A stretch of 64,000 bases of DNA from Cryptomeria japonica (lineage: Eukaryota > Streptophyta > Pinopsida > Cupressales > Cupressaceae). Below, one piece after another: positions 55,381-64,000 of this stretch; the first letter of the stretch is position 1; each line of letters opens with the position of its first letter. The stretch spans positions 875,058,594 to 875,122,593 of the forward strand of contig NC_081409.1 of NCBI RefSeq assembly GCF_030272615.1, given 5' to 3'. Position numbers and translations under genes: made by a program. A model generated the notes under the pieces. The model searched no databases. It was not told the origin of the DNA and was given only the letters and a program-made list of their open reading frames with translations.

Positions 55381-55645
55381 ATGAATGATAGCTGGCTTGC
55401 ATTCTCCCTCTCATCCCGCTCAGCTGTAGAGGCTGCAAGTCATGGGGATCCTCCTCATAAGTCCCCTGTACAGTCAGCTTCCAGTAGCTTCTGTAATTTG
55501 CAAGCTTCTTCTCAGATGCCTCATTCAACTATCACTTATCACAGCTATGAAGAAAATGGAGGGGGACCGTTTTACACTACCATGCCCTTGAGGTCTAATG
55601 GTTCACTCTGTATTATGAAGGTCCTCAGCAGATCCTAAACAAAAG
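55381..55645 (+). pseudogene. AINTEGUMENTA-like (AP2 family) first exon, stop near end
   Basis: ATG at 55381 opens MNDSWLAFSLS. W-L-x-F-S-L-S is the N-terminal motif of the euANT group of AP2 transcription factors. Residues 49-59 (STITYHSYEEN) and 68-80 (MPLRSNGSLCIMK) match the second conserved N-terminal motif (MPLxSDGSLCxMEAL), with N for D and KV for EA. A TAA at 55636-55638 follows SRS, then TK and a donor (AAAG, GTAAGG) at 55645. No AP2 DNA-binding domain was found downstream. It is most likely a decayed gene fragment, though a single read error at the TAA cannot be excluded. Confidence 0.65.
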
Positions 55646-55789
55646 GTAAGGAAAGTGTAGACAAGATAAGTGACAACCAGTTTTTGTCTAAGCTACCTGC
55701 AAATAAGAGTTATAGATAAAATATTGATGTAGGTTTTATTGGCATTATGCATTACTAAAACGTACTTATTTTTTGTTGTCTCTTGGTAG

Positions 55790-55890
55790 TGTCGATTGGA
55801 ATTAAATTGAAGCCACCTGAACTGCAAGTAGCAAGCCTTCAATCAACAAAACATAATGGACAGAAGGCTTTCAAGAATAGAAGCTACAAG
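55790..55890 (+). other. Exon-like open segment, phase-compatible with 55645
   Basis: It lies between an acceptor (TCTTGGTAG) and a donor (CTACAAG, GTATGA). It reads SIGIKLKPPELQVASLQSTK and HNGQKAFKNRSYK. The phase (starts with two bases) fits the exon ending at 55645 (one base left). I do not recognise the sequence and it is not an AP2 domain. Confidence 0.35.
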
Positions 55891-57047
55891 GTATGACATG
55901 ACTGCACCCAATGGATGCATTAAGAATCCTGCCTTCTAACAGAAACTAACAAAATATACACCTTCCTTTTCTATTCCCTTGAAATTTATACCAGCATATT
56001 CCCTATTATACAGAGCATGAAAACTAGTGCAGAGGCATATTTGGTTCATGAATCAATTTATATGCAGTTATTCAAGGCATATTTGGTTCATGAATCAATT
56101 TGGAACATGCTGAAGCTCCTAACTGATAGTATAAAATGGCCCATTCCAAATTTGGCAACAGTATTGGTGCATCTACTTTTATTTCTTTGATGAATAACAT
56201 TGGAGCCTGGTACTCTTTCTTCAGATGATTAATGGCAACATGTTCTATCATCTTTGAAAACACTAACAGCAGAAACAGTGCCAGAATTTGCTAAAAATTG
56301 TTTGCATCATAGCAGGCATTGAGAAACAGTGCAAAAGATGATCCTATAAAGTCTAATAGGGGAGTGTTGCTCAATGGTATAATTTCCACTCAAGATAGGG
56401 GTGAAGACATGTTAATATTCATTGTCTCTGATGCAAATTGTTATACATCAGACATATTTTTTAATATTGGGTGAAGTGTAAAAATATAGCTCAATCGCAC
56501 CAAAGAAACTGAACATCAAAAATAATCTAGGACCTCACAATACAGGTTAAAAAGTAAAAACAAATTAGACATATGAGGAAATACAAAATCAGAGCTAATA
56601 CAGATCTGATGATATAATGTACATACAACCAAAGACAACCTACAATACAATGTTCGATTAAGATTCTTTCTCAAAACAGAGAAAATTTGTAACGAAATGT
56701 ACACCCTAGGCTAAATTTACATTTAATAACTGAAGTTAAAGCCCTTGATTGTTGTGCGTATTAAAAAGAGAAATGCAGCTTTTGCTCTCAAATTATTTAT
56801 TCCATCTAGTAGTTTGCATATTTTTCATTGTACTGTTGAACTTCATAGTTCTGAGTGCCTTCTATGTTAATGCATATTATATTTGCTAAAGCTTGCAGGA
56901 AGGATGATGTCACGGCTCGAATTCAAAACTTATGTTTTGTAAACAATGGTCTGAATTTGTCCTTTACCACTCTGTAGGGTTGTGGAAATAAGAACTTCTA
57001 TGCTTTAAATTGATTTTTATTTCTAATAGCATCAATTCCTGCTGTAG
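55891..57047. other. No gene; short direct repeat
   Basis: GGCATATTTGGTTCATGAAT followed by CAATTT (26 bp) occurs at 56034-56059 and 56076-56101. Otherwise AT-rich and unremarkable. Confidence 0.5.
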
Positions 57048-57286
57048 GAAAAAGAGAAATTCAGTATATTAAGATGGGAAGAAGCATCATGGTGATGCAA
57101 TTGATTGCTACTCTAGGGCATTCAATCAGAAGATATCAAACAATATTGAGTATAGAATTGTTTTTGCACTTCTCGGAAACTACAGGCATGCATAGATGGA
57201 TGCTGAAGATGCAACGAAGAAGCAATCCAAAAAATGTTAAGGTTGCCAGGACTGATAGGTGCTTATATGTTAATGAATTTGGTTAG
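57048..57286 (+). pseudogene. TPR protein remnant, TTC4-like
   Basis: After an acceptor-like CTGCTGTAG the plus strand reads, with one stop, GKKHHGDAIDCYSRAFNQKI, then EYRIVFALLGNYRHA, a stop, and MDAEDATK. After a frame change it reads NPKNVKVA. The order (GDAIDCYSRA.NQK, LLGNYR.A.MDAE.A, NPKNVK) is that of the TPR region of TTC4-type co-chaperones, with the block between the first two parts shortened (NRAHVN absent). Two stops and a frameshift make it a pseudogene. TPRs bind the C-terminus of Hsp90/Hsp70. Confidence 0.6.
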
Positions 57287-58031
57287 ATTCTGAGATCAAT
57301 TTCTTCATATTTAAAGCAAAAAAGATACTAATGCTAGTACACATGGTTTAGGATTTAGATGCAAGGGACATAATTCTGATTTTGTTTTCTTTCTTCTTAT
57401 TTGATTATTTCAGGCACACTGTTTTGATTTTTTTTCATTTCTTGTTTTGATTCAAATATTTGGAGAGAAATTTTTTTTTTCTGGGAATTTATTTGTCTAT
57501 CACCTTAATATATAGATTTTGAATACTTTCAAACTTTCCTTTAATATAATTATTGTGCAATGCAAAAAAATGTTCTAATGTGTCAATCTATGATGGTTAT
57601 ATTTTCATCGACCTTTATCTGTTTACTTCTGTAACTGTTTAAATAGGCCTATTAATGAGGGGCAAAATCTTCTCTTGCTTTAGAATTATTCGCAGAAGAG
57701 GGAAGGTTTTGCAGAACTGGCCTTGAGCCTGTCTAGTGGTGAACTCAAATAAGAGGAACAAGTTAATGTGAAGGAGGCAGAAATTATATACAGCATAGGT
57801 TGATAAAGTACAGATTGAAAAGATGTTAGAAAAAAAATTTATTTCAACTGGTGTAAATTTATATACCCTGTGATCTTACAGGATAACTTTCCTGGGATGA
57901 ATGTAAGATTTACATAAACATAAAAGCAAGAAATAAAAAAATATATACTAATGTATGGCTGTAGTTCAAAATTTGACACTAAAAAAAGTATATGCTGCCA
58001 ACATTAAAGACCATATAAATAACTATTAATT
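57287..58031. other. No gene recognised
   Basis: AT-rich intergenic or intron DNA with T- and A-runs. No repeat or coding frame that I can support. Confidence 0.4.
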
Positions 58032-58566
58032 TTTTAATCTTAATTCTGTTGGAAGGTGTGCGCCCTTCATCCCTTGGTTGTTCAGCGCTGCCCTCAAGGA
58101 TTCGCAACATGGCTTAACTGCCTCCCGGGGTACAGTATTCGACATGTATCCAGGCTGTATCAGATACGTATCCGTTTCGGAAACGGGAACAGATACAGGG
58201 ATACATGTGCCCAAGGAGGGGCAAAGGAGTTTCCGGCTACTCTGCTTTTAATCTTAATTCTGTTGGAAGGTGTGCGCCCTTCGTCCCATTGGTTATTCAA
58301 CGCTGCCCTCAAGGATTCGCAACATGGCTTAACTGCCTCCCGTAGTCTGTTCATCTCTGGCGTTTGTATTGGGCATTAACAGGTCAATCTTTTGGCGCAA
58401 CGGCAAACCTTGGCTAACAAATGGTATCAGAGCTCTAGTCATGGGTTTGAATCCCTTGGTCGCACTAGGGGGGAGGTGGTTGTTGTTGGAAGGTGTGCAC
58501 CCTTCATCCCCGTGGTTGTTCAGCACCACCCTCAGGGATTCACGACATGGCTTAACTGCCTCCTGT
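58032..58566. repeat. Three copies of a ~95 bp unit with a hairpin insert
   Basis: TGTTGGAAGGTGTGCGCCC (or GCACCC) begins copies at about 58049, 58260 and 58486. Each continues through TTCAGCGCTGCCCTCAAGG to ATGGCTTAACTGCCTCC. Between copies one and two, 58141-58207 is a hairpin: ACATGTATCC..TGTATC and its complement GATACA..GGATACATGT, around GTTTCGGAAAC. Related text (ATGACATGGCTTAACCACCT) recurs near 60149. Confidence 0.7.
58380..58480 (+). ncRNA. tRNA-derived SINE-like unit
   Basis: A-box-like TGGCGCAACGG at 58393-58403 and B-box-like GGTTTGAATCC at 58444-58454, 51 bp apart start to start, as in the copy at 60007. Between them lies ATGGTATCAGAGCTCTAGTC. This is the layout of a pol III internal promoter from a tRNA, degraded. 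Confidence 0.4.
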
Positions 58567-59257
58567 GGAACCTTCCTCAAAAGTGTGTTGCCCTTTCTGC
58601 TGAGTGGAGGCGTCTTTGCCTTTATATGTGGCAGTAAATGCTTGTTCCAAACTGACCATGTCACTGTTGCTACCAAACTGTTGTTTCCATCTATCCTGCT
58701 GCAGAAGCTTGTTGCAAAGATCAAGAAACTTCAAATCAACACTAGCAGAAGAAATATTGAGCGTGTCAATGAAACGCTCGTAGGATCAAGGCAAGTTTTT
58801 CAACATGATCAATATCGTATCCTCTTCCTCCATTTTGCGGCCAATTGCCTCCAGCTAGTCATGGATGTCCTTGATCTTCGTAAGATGTGCCTAGAGAGAC
58901 ATCTTCTCATCCATCATCATAGAAAACAGCATGTTCTTCAGAAAGAACACTCGACTCTTGTCGGATGTTTCATGCAGATCCTTCAAACGATCCCAAATCT
59001 CCTTAGTTGTTATGCTCAATGACAGACAATTAGATGAGAATGATAGCCTCCCAATTTCGCCCATCAAATTTGTCCTGATCTATACCCGAAGCTACAAGAC
59101 AAGTAGTTATACCCAAAACAATTGGATCGAGGCACTGGTACTCAAAAATCGAGAGCATCATTTGCTTCCAAGTATTGTAGTTCTGGTCGTTGAACTTTTG
59201 ACTGCCCTCCAACATGATGTTGGTCAAAAATGCCATCACGGAAACAAAGATCAACAC
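58552..59257 (-). pseudogene. Copia gag fragment of the element D group (element I)
   Basis: Read from the ATG near 59232 the minus strand gives MAFLTNIMLEGSQKFNDQNY, then the capsid region (IWDRLKDLHETSDKSRVFFL, KIKDIHD, LDLCNKLLQQDRWKQQFGSN). It aligns over its whole length with the gag of element D. There are stops near 58893, 58862 and 58789. The end is cut at 58552 by the SINE-like repeats; no zinc knuckle or pol remains. Confidence 0.85.
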
Positions 59258-60527
59258 TAGTCAACCTTGTGAAGGCACAAAAAACAGGCCAAAGTTGTTG
59301 ATCAGCTGACACAATTCCCAAAACACGCTAAAAACCCTAGTACAAAACCCAATGTTGGTTCATATCCCAATGCATGAATTTCAAGGTTTGCTGAAAACCC
59401 CAAAAAATTTCGTTGAAAACACAAATAGTTTTTTTACAAAAAAAATATAAAAACCCACGAATCTGTTTCCAATTTTGGATCAAAAAATTCTAGACGATTT
59501 TGTCAAAAATCATGAAAAAAATCTGTAGAAACCAAAACCCTAAGCGGACTCTACAAAAATACCCAATTTTTTTGTGCAAAATCATGGGAAAACACGAAAA
59601 ACCCTACTTTGCGACTAGAAAAAAACACAGAGAACGCAAGAACGCAGAGGAAACCAGTGTTGCGGTCGCTCAGTAAAATATCATGAGCGCAAAACAAAAA
59701 TCGCGCAAAATATATCTGTTTAGGCAAGTGCAGAAAAATCCAAAAAAAAAAAATTGATGAAAGCCATCGCAAGTTGCAAAAGATAGAATCGCCCCAAAAT
59801 TAAAAAAAACATTGCCGCTAAAAATCGGCGCAAAAAATGCATGTCATGCGATTTGAAGTCGCGACTTTGTCTGCCGAGAGAAAAAACCAGAAAGGCCTAT
59901 TGACTTGGTGGTCAACGCCTCCTTGGGGACCCATGACATAGCTTAACCGCCTCTTGTGGGTCGGGTTAAATCTAGCATTTGTATCGGCGTTGATGGTTTG
60001 AGCTTTTGGCCTAATAGCAAAAGATTCCAATAATTGGTATCAAAGCCTTGGGTCACGGGTTTGAGTCTCCCTTCAGTGAGTGTTGAAGGATCAATCGGTG
60101 CTAAGGGGGAAATTGTTGACTTGGTGGTCAGCACCTCCTTGAGGACTCATGACATGGCTTAACCACCTCTTGTGGGTCGGGTTAAATTTGCCATTTGTAT
60201 TGGGCGTTGATAGTATGAGCTTCTGGCGTAACGGCAAACAATTCCAACAAGGCCACACAAAAAAGAAATACACCTAGTTCTGCCACCCAAACAAAAACCA
60301 CAAACCTGCAGAAAAATCAAAACACGATCTGCAAATCGTGAGCAAAAAAAACACTTCAGGAACACACGCGAACCCTCGAAAAACTTCAAAGACGAACCAG
60401 ATCATGAACCTTAGACGTGATTTCTCTCCAATTCAAAGTTTTTTTCATAAAAAAAACTCTTAAAAAAATTCTAGAAATTATATCCAGGTAGAAGGGCACA
60501 AAAGAACTTTTAATGGCTCATTACCCA
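59258..60527 (-). other. Element I leader with SINE-like insert
   Basis: The leader of this minus-strand element. It holds a repeat pair, GACTTGGTGGTCA.CGCCTCC to TGTGGGTCGGGTTAAAT, at about 59900-59970 and 60119-60189. A SINE-like unit has an A box TGGCCTAATAGC at 60007 and a B box GGTTTGAGTCT at 60058. A second A-box-like word (TGGCGTAACGG) is at 60224 without a B box. Confidence 0.5.
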
Positions 60528-60538
60528 CTCTGATACCA
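60528..60538 (-). promoter_or_regulatory. Primer binding site of element I
   Basis: CTCTGATACCA on the plus strand, complement of TGGTATCAGAG, adjoining an LTR-like segment as in element D. Confidence 0.65.
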
Positions 60539-60768
60539 TAAAAAATTAATTCCTCAAAAAATCAATGTTAACAAAGGAGACGATGGCTCCTTAAATAGAG
60601 ATTACAAGATGGTATTTCTAATGGAAACTAACCATTAACAACAGACTCTAAAAATAGAGACTCTAAATAGAATTGAAGATGACTACGAGACTCTAAACAG
60701 AACTTAAGATGACAACTAAAATGACCATTATAGAATAAATATAATATTATTTTAATATGAAACCTTTA
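60539..60768 (-). repeat. 5' LTR of element I (TA..TA ends)
   Basis: About 230 bp from TAAAAAATTAATTCC to ATGAAACCTTTA. Its outer end on the minus strand has CATATTAAAATAATATT, matching CATATTAAAATAATGTT near the start of the element D LTR. Like D it ends in TA at both sides. The outer border is set by this likeness only, because the flank duplication is lost. Confidence 0.55.
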
Positions 60769-60817
60769 GACACAAAATTAGCGATAGGGAGATAGGGTCA
60801 TAGATTAAAGATTGAGT

Positions 60818-61670
60818 TACCGGGTTCGGCCCCCTAGACTCCTGGTGCTGGTCCTGTCCAGTCCTGGTTCGGGGTTCGGGTCCGGTTTGCCTGTGGTTCG
60901 GACAGGGTTCGTGATTCACAGGCCTGGTTCGAACCAGGCCTAACCCAAGAGGACCCAGGTCATACCCAGGGGTCTGACAGCCCAAAAATGGATTTTTTTT
61001 TGCAAAATTTAAATTTTTTTTAATTCCACCACATAAAAAATTAAAATGACCCTAAAAATGAGTTTTAAAACATTAACTTGGCTCATTTCACACAAGCAAC
61101 ATGACTACAAGCAAGGGGAAACAAAGATGTGGGATATGGAGCCAAAACATACTGATTTCGATGATTTCACTTCTCAGCTTGTTGCATTTGATGACTCAGA
61201 TAGCGAGCAAACTTAAAGTGCAAGTGCAAGTGTAAGTGGCATTGGCATTGGCATTGATTCATCTAATGTCAATGTCAATGATGAGGAGGAGGAGAATGAG
61301 GATGACGAATTAGAGAATCCATTTGATGATCAAACTTTAAATTGTTGAAAGTTGAAACAATGATACTTGAATATTTTATCGTTTTGATATTAAACTTGAT
61401 GTATATGATGCTGTTATGGTATGATCATGATGCTATGATTACAAGTTTATGTTGGTTTTGTTGTTTATATGATGCTATGTGACATGTTAATCTTAATTCA
61501 TGCTTATAGGCTGCATATATATGTTTTTGTACTAACAAACCCAAACGAACCCAAACCCCTTTTCAAAATTTTGCCGTACCGGTGCCCAAACCCGAACCTA
61601 CAACCTAGATTTAAGAAACAATGCACAAATTTTGTGCTTTGGGGTCAAAGAAGGTTCGGCTCCTCTTTTA
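60818..61670 (+). mobile_element. hAT-like transposon remnant
   Basis: GC-rich ends dense in GGTTCG (60820-60930) and CGAACC/GAACCC (61545-61600) face each other. In between, from about 61127, the plus strand reads MWDMEPKHTDFDDFTSQLVA, a stop, serine-rich text, then DEEEENEDDELENPFDD, an acidic C-terminal tail like that found in plant hAT transposases. The dimerisation and catalytic regions are missing. Exact borders and duplication not found. Confidence 0.4.
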
Positions 61671-61869
61671 ATATTAAATATTTAGATTTAATTTTTAAGT
61701 TTTGCTTTTATTTTATAACTTTGTTTTTAAAATCAAATTTAATAACTTTTTATTTTATGTTTTAAATCATGTAGAATTGTTATTTAATTTGCTTTTTATT
61801 AAATATATTAAAATTTAATATTTTAAATATTTAAGTTATAAAGATGGTGAAAGGAGTTGAGAAAATGTA

Positions 61870-62703
61870 ATGGTAGAAGAGCAAGCAAAGAATATGGAGG
61901 CCAATTTCTATCTATGGCTGAATAAACACCAAGCCAAATTCAAAGGCAAAATTACCAATGAAAGACTGAGAAATGTCTTCGCAAGACACTGCCCAGTGAT
62001 GTTGCAAGCAATTAAAATATTGCTTGGGGATGAGTTTATAAATTGGGATTATAAATATCAAATGAATGTGGACATTGCATTAATGTTTTTCGCCCACTTG
62101 CTAGCGCTAGCTAGCAAAGAGGAAGCAAAGAGTGATGGAATTGTGTGTTCGAGCTTATTGGTGGGCTCGAATGGAGGACTTCATGGCAAAGGTGGAGATG
62201 GGGGCAAGCTTTAAGGCACAAAAGGGTTGTTGGCCACGACTTTATTACTAGTTTAATGATCCTTTGAAGCCATTCATAATTTGGGGAACAAGCTTTGATG
62301 AAAATCATTGCAAAGGACAAGCGATGGGATGCCTTGAAATAATATCAAACGAATGTGGACATTGCATTAATGTTTTTCACCCACTTGCTAGCGCTAGCTA
62401 GCAAAGAGGAATTAAAGAGTGATGGAATTGTGTGTTCGAGCTTATTGGTGGGCTCGAATGGAGGACTTCCTTGCAAAGGTGGAGATGGGGGCAAGCTTTA
62501 AGGCACAGGAGTGTTGTTGGCCACGACTTTATTACTAGTTTAATGATCCTTTGAAGCCATTCATAATTTGGGGAACAAGCTTTGATGAAAATCATTGCAA
62601 AGGACAAGCGATGGGATGCCTTGAAATTGTTAAAGAAATGCTAAAAGAGCTGAAGCTACCAGAGGATCCAAGAATGGAAGAAGAGGCTAGCACAAATATA
62701 AGG
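61870..62703 (+). pseudogene. Unrecognised repeat-borne protein, with a 287 bp tandem copy
   Basis: From 61870 an open frame of 114 residues includes NVFARHCPVMLQAIKILLGD and a mixed helical part. With a frame change it goes on (RAYWWARMEDF, then FNDPLKPFIIWGTSFDENHC) to KEMLKELKLPEDPRMEEEAS and TAA at about 62709. The segment 62054-62340 is repeated at once at 62341-62627. A related sequence lies inverted at 63300-63960. I do not know the family; presence in several copies suggests a transposon protein. Confidence 0.45.
62054..62627. repeat. 287 bp tandem duplication
   Basis: Both units start AATATCAAA.GAATGTGGAC and contain CTAGCGCTAGCTAGC, itself palindromic, and end GCCTTGAAAT. Only a few differences (GGAAGCAAAG against GGAATTAAAG). 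Confidence 0.92.
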
Positions 62704-62709
62704 AGGTAA

Positions 62710-63299
62710 TGTTGTTGTGGGGAAAACATTTTTGGATACATATAAATTTGTTTGATGCTTCAACGTATATAAAGTAACTGGACAAAGCCCATATGGGTTT
62801 CTGTATACTATGCAATTAGGTGGTAGTAGAGAAAATTCAAAAGCAATAATTATGTATAATTGTAGAAATGCCTCTATCTGTATATCGACAAAGCACAAAT
62901 ACGGTTTTTTGGCATTTTGTAGAGAGACAGTAGCAAAGTTGTTACAAAATCATGTATTTCAATGTAAACTCTTTCATGAATGAATACAATGGGTCCAAAC
63001 CCCTAGCCTGGTATTTACATATCAAATATATATATATATATGTTTATTAATTATTTTTAAAACAAAAATAAAATTTAATATCTTTTTATTTTATGTTTTA
63101 AATCATATAGATTTTTTTTTTTGATACATGAACATGGCAAAGGGTGCCACTCCCATTACAACATCTATGCACACAACACCAAAAAATGTCATAGATTTAA
63201 TTTCCCCACAATTACAAACCCATCAAAAGAATTAGACTAGCTAATTCATTATCACCATTGTCCAAAAAAGATTGCCAACATTTCAAATTTCACCCAACC
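62710..63299. other. No gene; simple sequence
   Basis: A short (AT)n run is at about 63028-63040 and a T-run at 63111-63122. No coding frame that I can support. Confidence 0.4.
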
Positions 63300-63960
63300 C
63301 TTACCCATGACTAGCATGCCCAAATGCCTTGCCAACCATCAACATCTTTTGCTCCTTGTCCTCAATCGCTACAAGGCCCTTCTCATCCTTCACAAATCCC
63401 AAGCCCGTCTTTGCTTGAGCGTTTCGATAGTCCTCATCGAAAGTCATACCAAGGATTAAAAAAGGAACCTAGGAAGAATTGAATCTCTAGTAGATTCTCA
63501 AACAACCTCCACGAATGCTAAAACCACCCCCTCTCACCGCCATGTCCAAATACTACTCCATATCCCCCTCCACTTGGCTTTGACACACTTCACCAAGATT
63601 TTCCTGACCATTTCCTTCTCCTTGAACGTCATCACCCATGTCACAAAAACGGACACAGCGTATACATTTGTTTTATATTTGCCTTCAAACTCCAAGTAAT
63701 CATCCCCCAACAGCATCTTCAAAGCCTACCACTCCATAGGGGATTAGCAATAAAAAATGTTGTGAAGCCTTCTGTAAGAAATCACTCCTCGAAAGGCAAC
63801 TTGTCAAGCTTTAACCCTCAGTACGAAGGTTGCTTCCATGGTGCTCTATCTACCTGTCCATACCATGCAAAATGCAAGGGCCACATTTAATATAGCTTTC
63901 GCCAAGCGCAACAATGATTGGCACACTTGAGCTACCAACATCATCCTCCCTTCACTTTAA
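63300..63960 (-). pseudogene. Inverted relative of the 61870 protein
   Basis: The minus strand has, from about 63840 down, MEATFVLRVKA, ISYRRLHNIFYC and, in the open part 63722-63534, MKMLLGDDYLEFEGKYKTNV. The block (I/M)K(I/M)LLGD(E/D).....(Y/G)KY..NV aligns with IKILLGDEFINWDYKYQMNV of 61870-62214. Stops and frame changes are present. Family unknown. Confidence 0.4.
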
Positions 63961-64000
63961 AAATGAACTCTTAGAAATGCCCAAAGAGCAAATTTCCAAC

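Noticed and set aside
57074-57286. A 70-residue intact small protein starting MGRSIMVMQLIATL
   Set aside because: The reading frame with family likeness (TPR blocks) is a different one over most of this stretch; only the end (NPKNVK) fits this frame.
60752-60985. Proline/arginine-rich minus-strand open frame
   Set aside because: Arises from GGTTCG/CGAACC repeats at the end of the hAT-like remnant.

Overview
The window is nuclear DNA of a seed plant with a large genome. It holds split host-gene exons in a matrix of old, nested retrotransposons and no dense run of genes. A gymnosperm such as a conifer would fit the roughly 26 kb intron and the many decayed LTR elements, but the species cannot be fixed from the sequence. 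There is no sign of a prokaryote, organelle, CRISPR array or operon.

Host genes. The best-supported gene is the 3' half of a Mediator subunit 10 (MED10) gene on the minus strand. Four coding exons (53559-53479, 53330-53228, 27079-26990, 26884-26813) join in phase with GT..AG borders. One intron, 27080-53227, is 26,148 bp and holds most of the transposons. The N-terminal MED10 exon(s) were not found and may lie beyond 64000. Upstream on the plus strand are an AINTEGUMENTA-like (AP2 family) first exon ending in a stop (55381-55645) and a decayed TPR/TTC4-like exon (57048-57286).

Transposons, left to right. 1-1330: minus-strand Ty1/copia RT fragment. 1690-9673: copia element A with both LTRs, many stops. 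9701-13699: minus-strand copia element B (gag zinc knuckle, PBS, 5' LTR), whose leader is split by a solo LTR (11360-12152, target duplication CAGAG). 14438-15404: short element with ~33 bp terminal inverted repeats. 15702-17093: Ty3/gypsy LTR plus gag. 17096-22067: copia element C (minus) inserted in that gag. 22068-24486: LINE with RNase H. 25365-26129: unrecognised ORF with an RG-rich tail. Inside the MED10 intron: solo LTRs at 27844-29032 and 31430-32487; copia D (32915-38108, duplication CTTAT); an old copia H (38280-39456 and 51239-52310) split by a non-coding LTR element F (39457-51238, duplication ATCCC), itself split by copia E (44713-49633, flanks GAATG). 58000-61700: remains of a D-related copia element (I), SINE-like tRNA-derived pieces and a hAT-like remnant. 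61800-64000: a repeated unrecognised protein-like sequence in both orientations.

Most notable are element E, whose two LTR positions hold unrelated sequences although the flanking 5-mers match; the 306 bp near-perfect palindrome at its 5' LTR position, with a tRNA-like sequence in each arm; element D with TA..TA rather than TG..CA LTR ends; and a three-level nest in one intron, each level dated by its own target duplication. No cooperating gene system was found. Functional relations are those inside each retroelement (gag, protease, integrase, RT, RNase H), and nearly all copies carry stops or frameshifts. LTR and exon borders were placed by eye; identity figures are hand counts.
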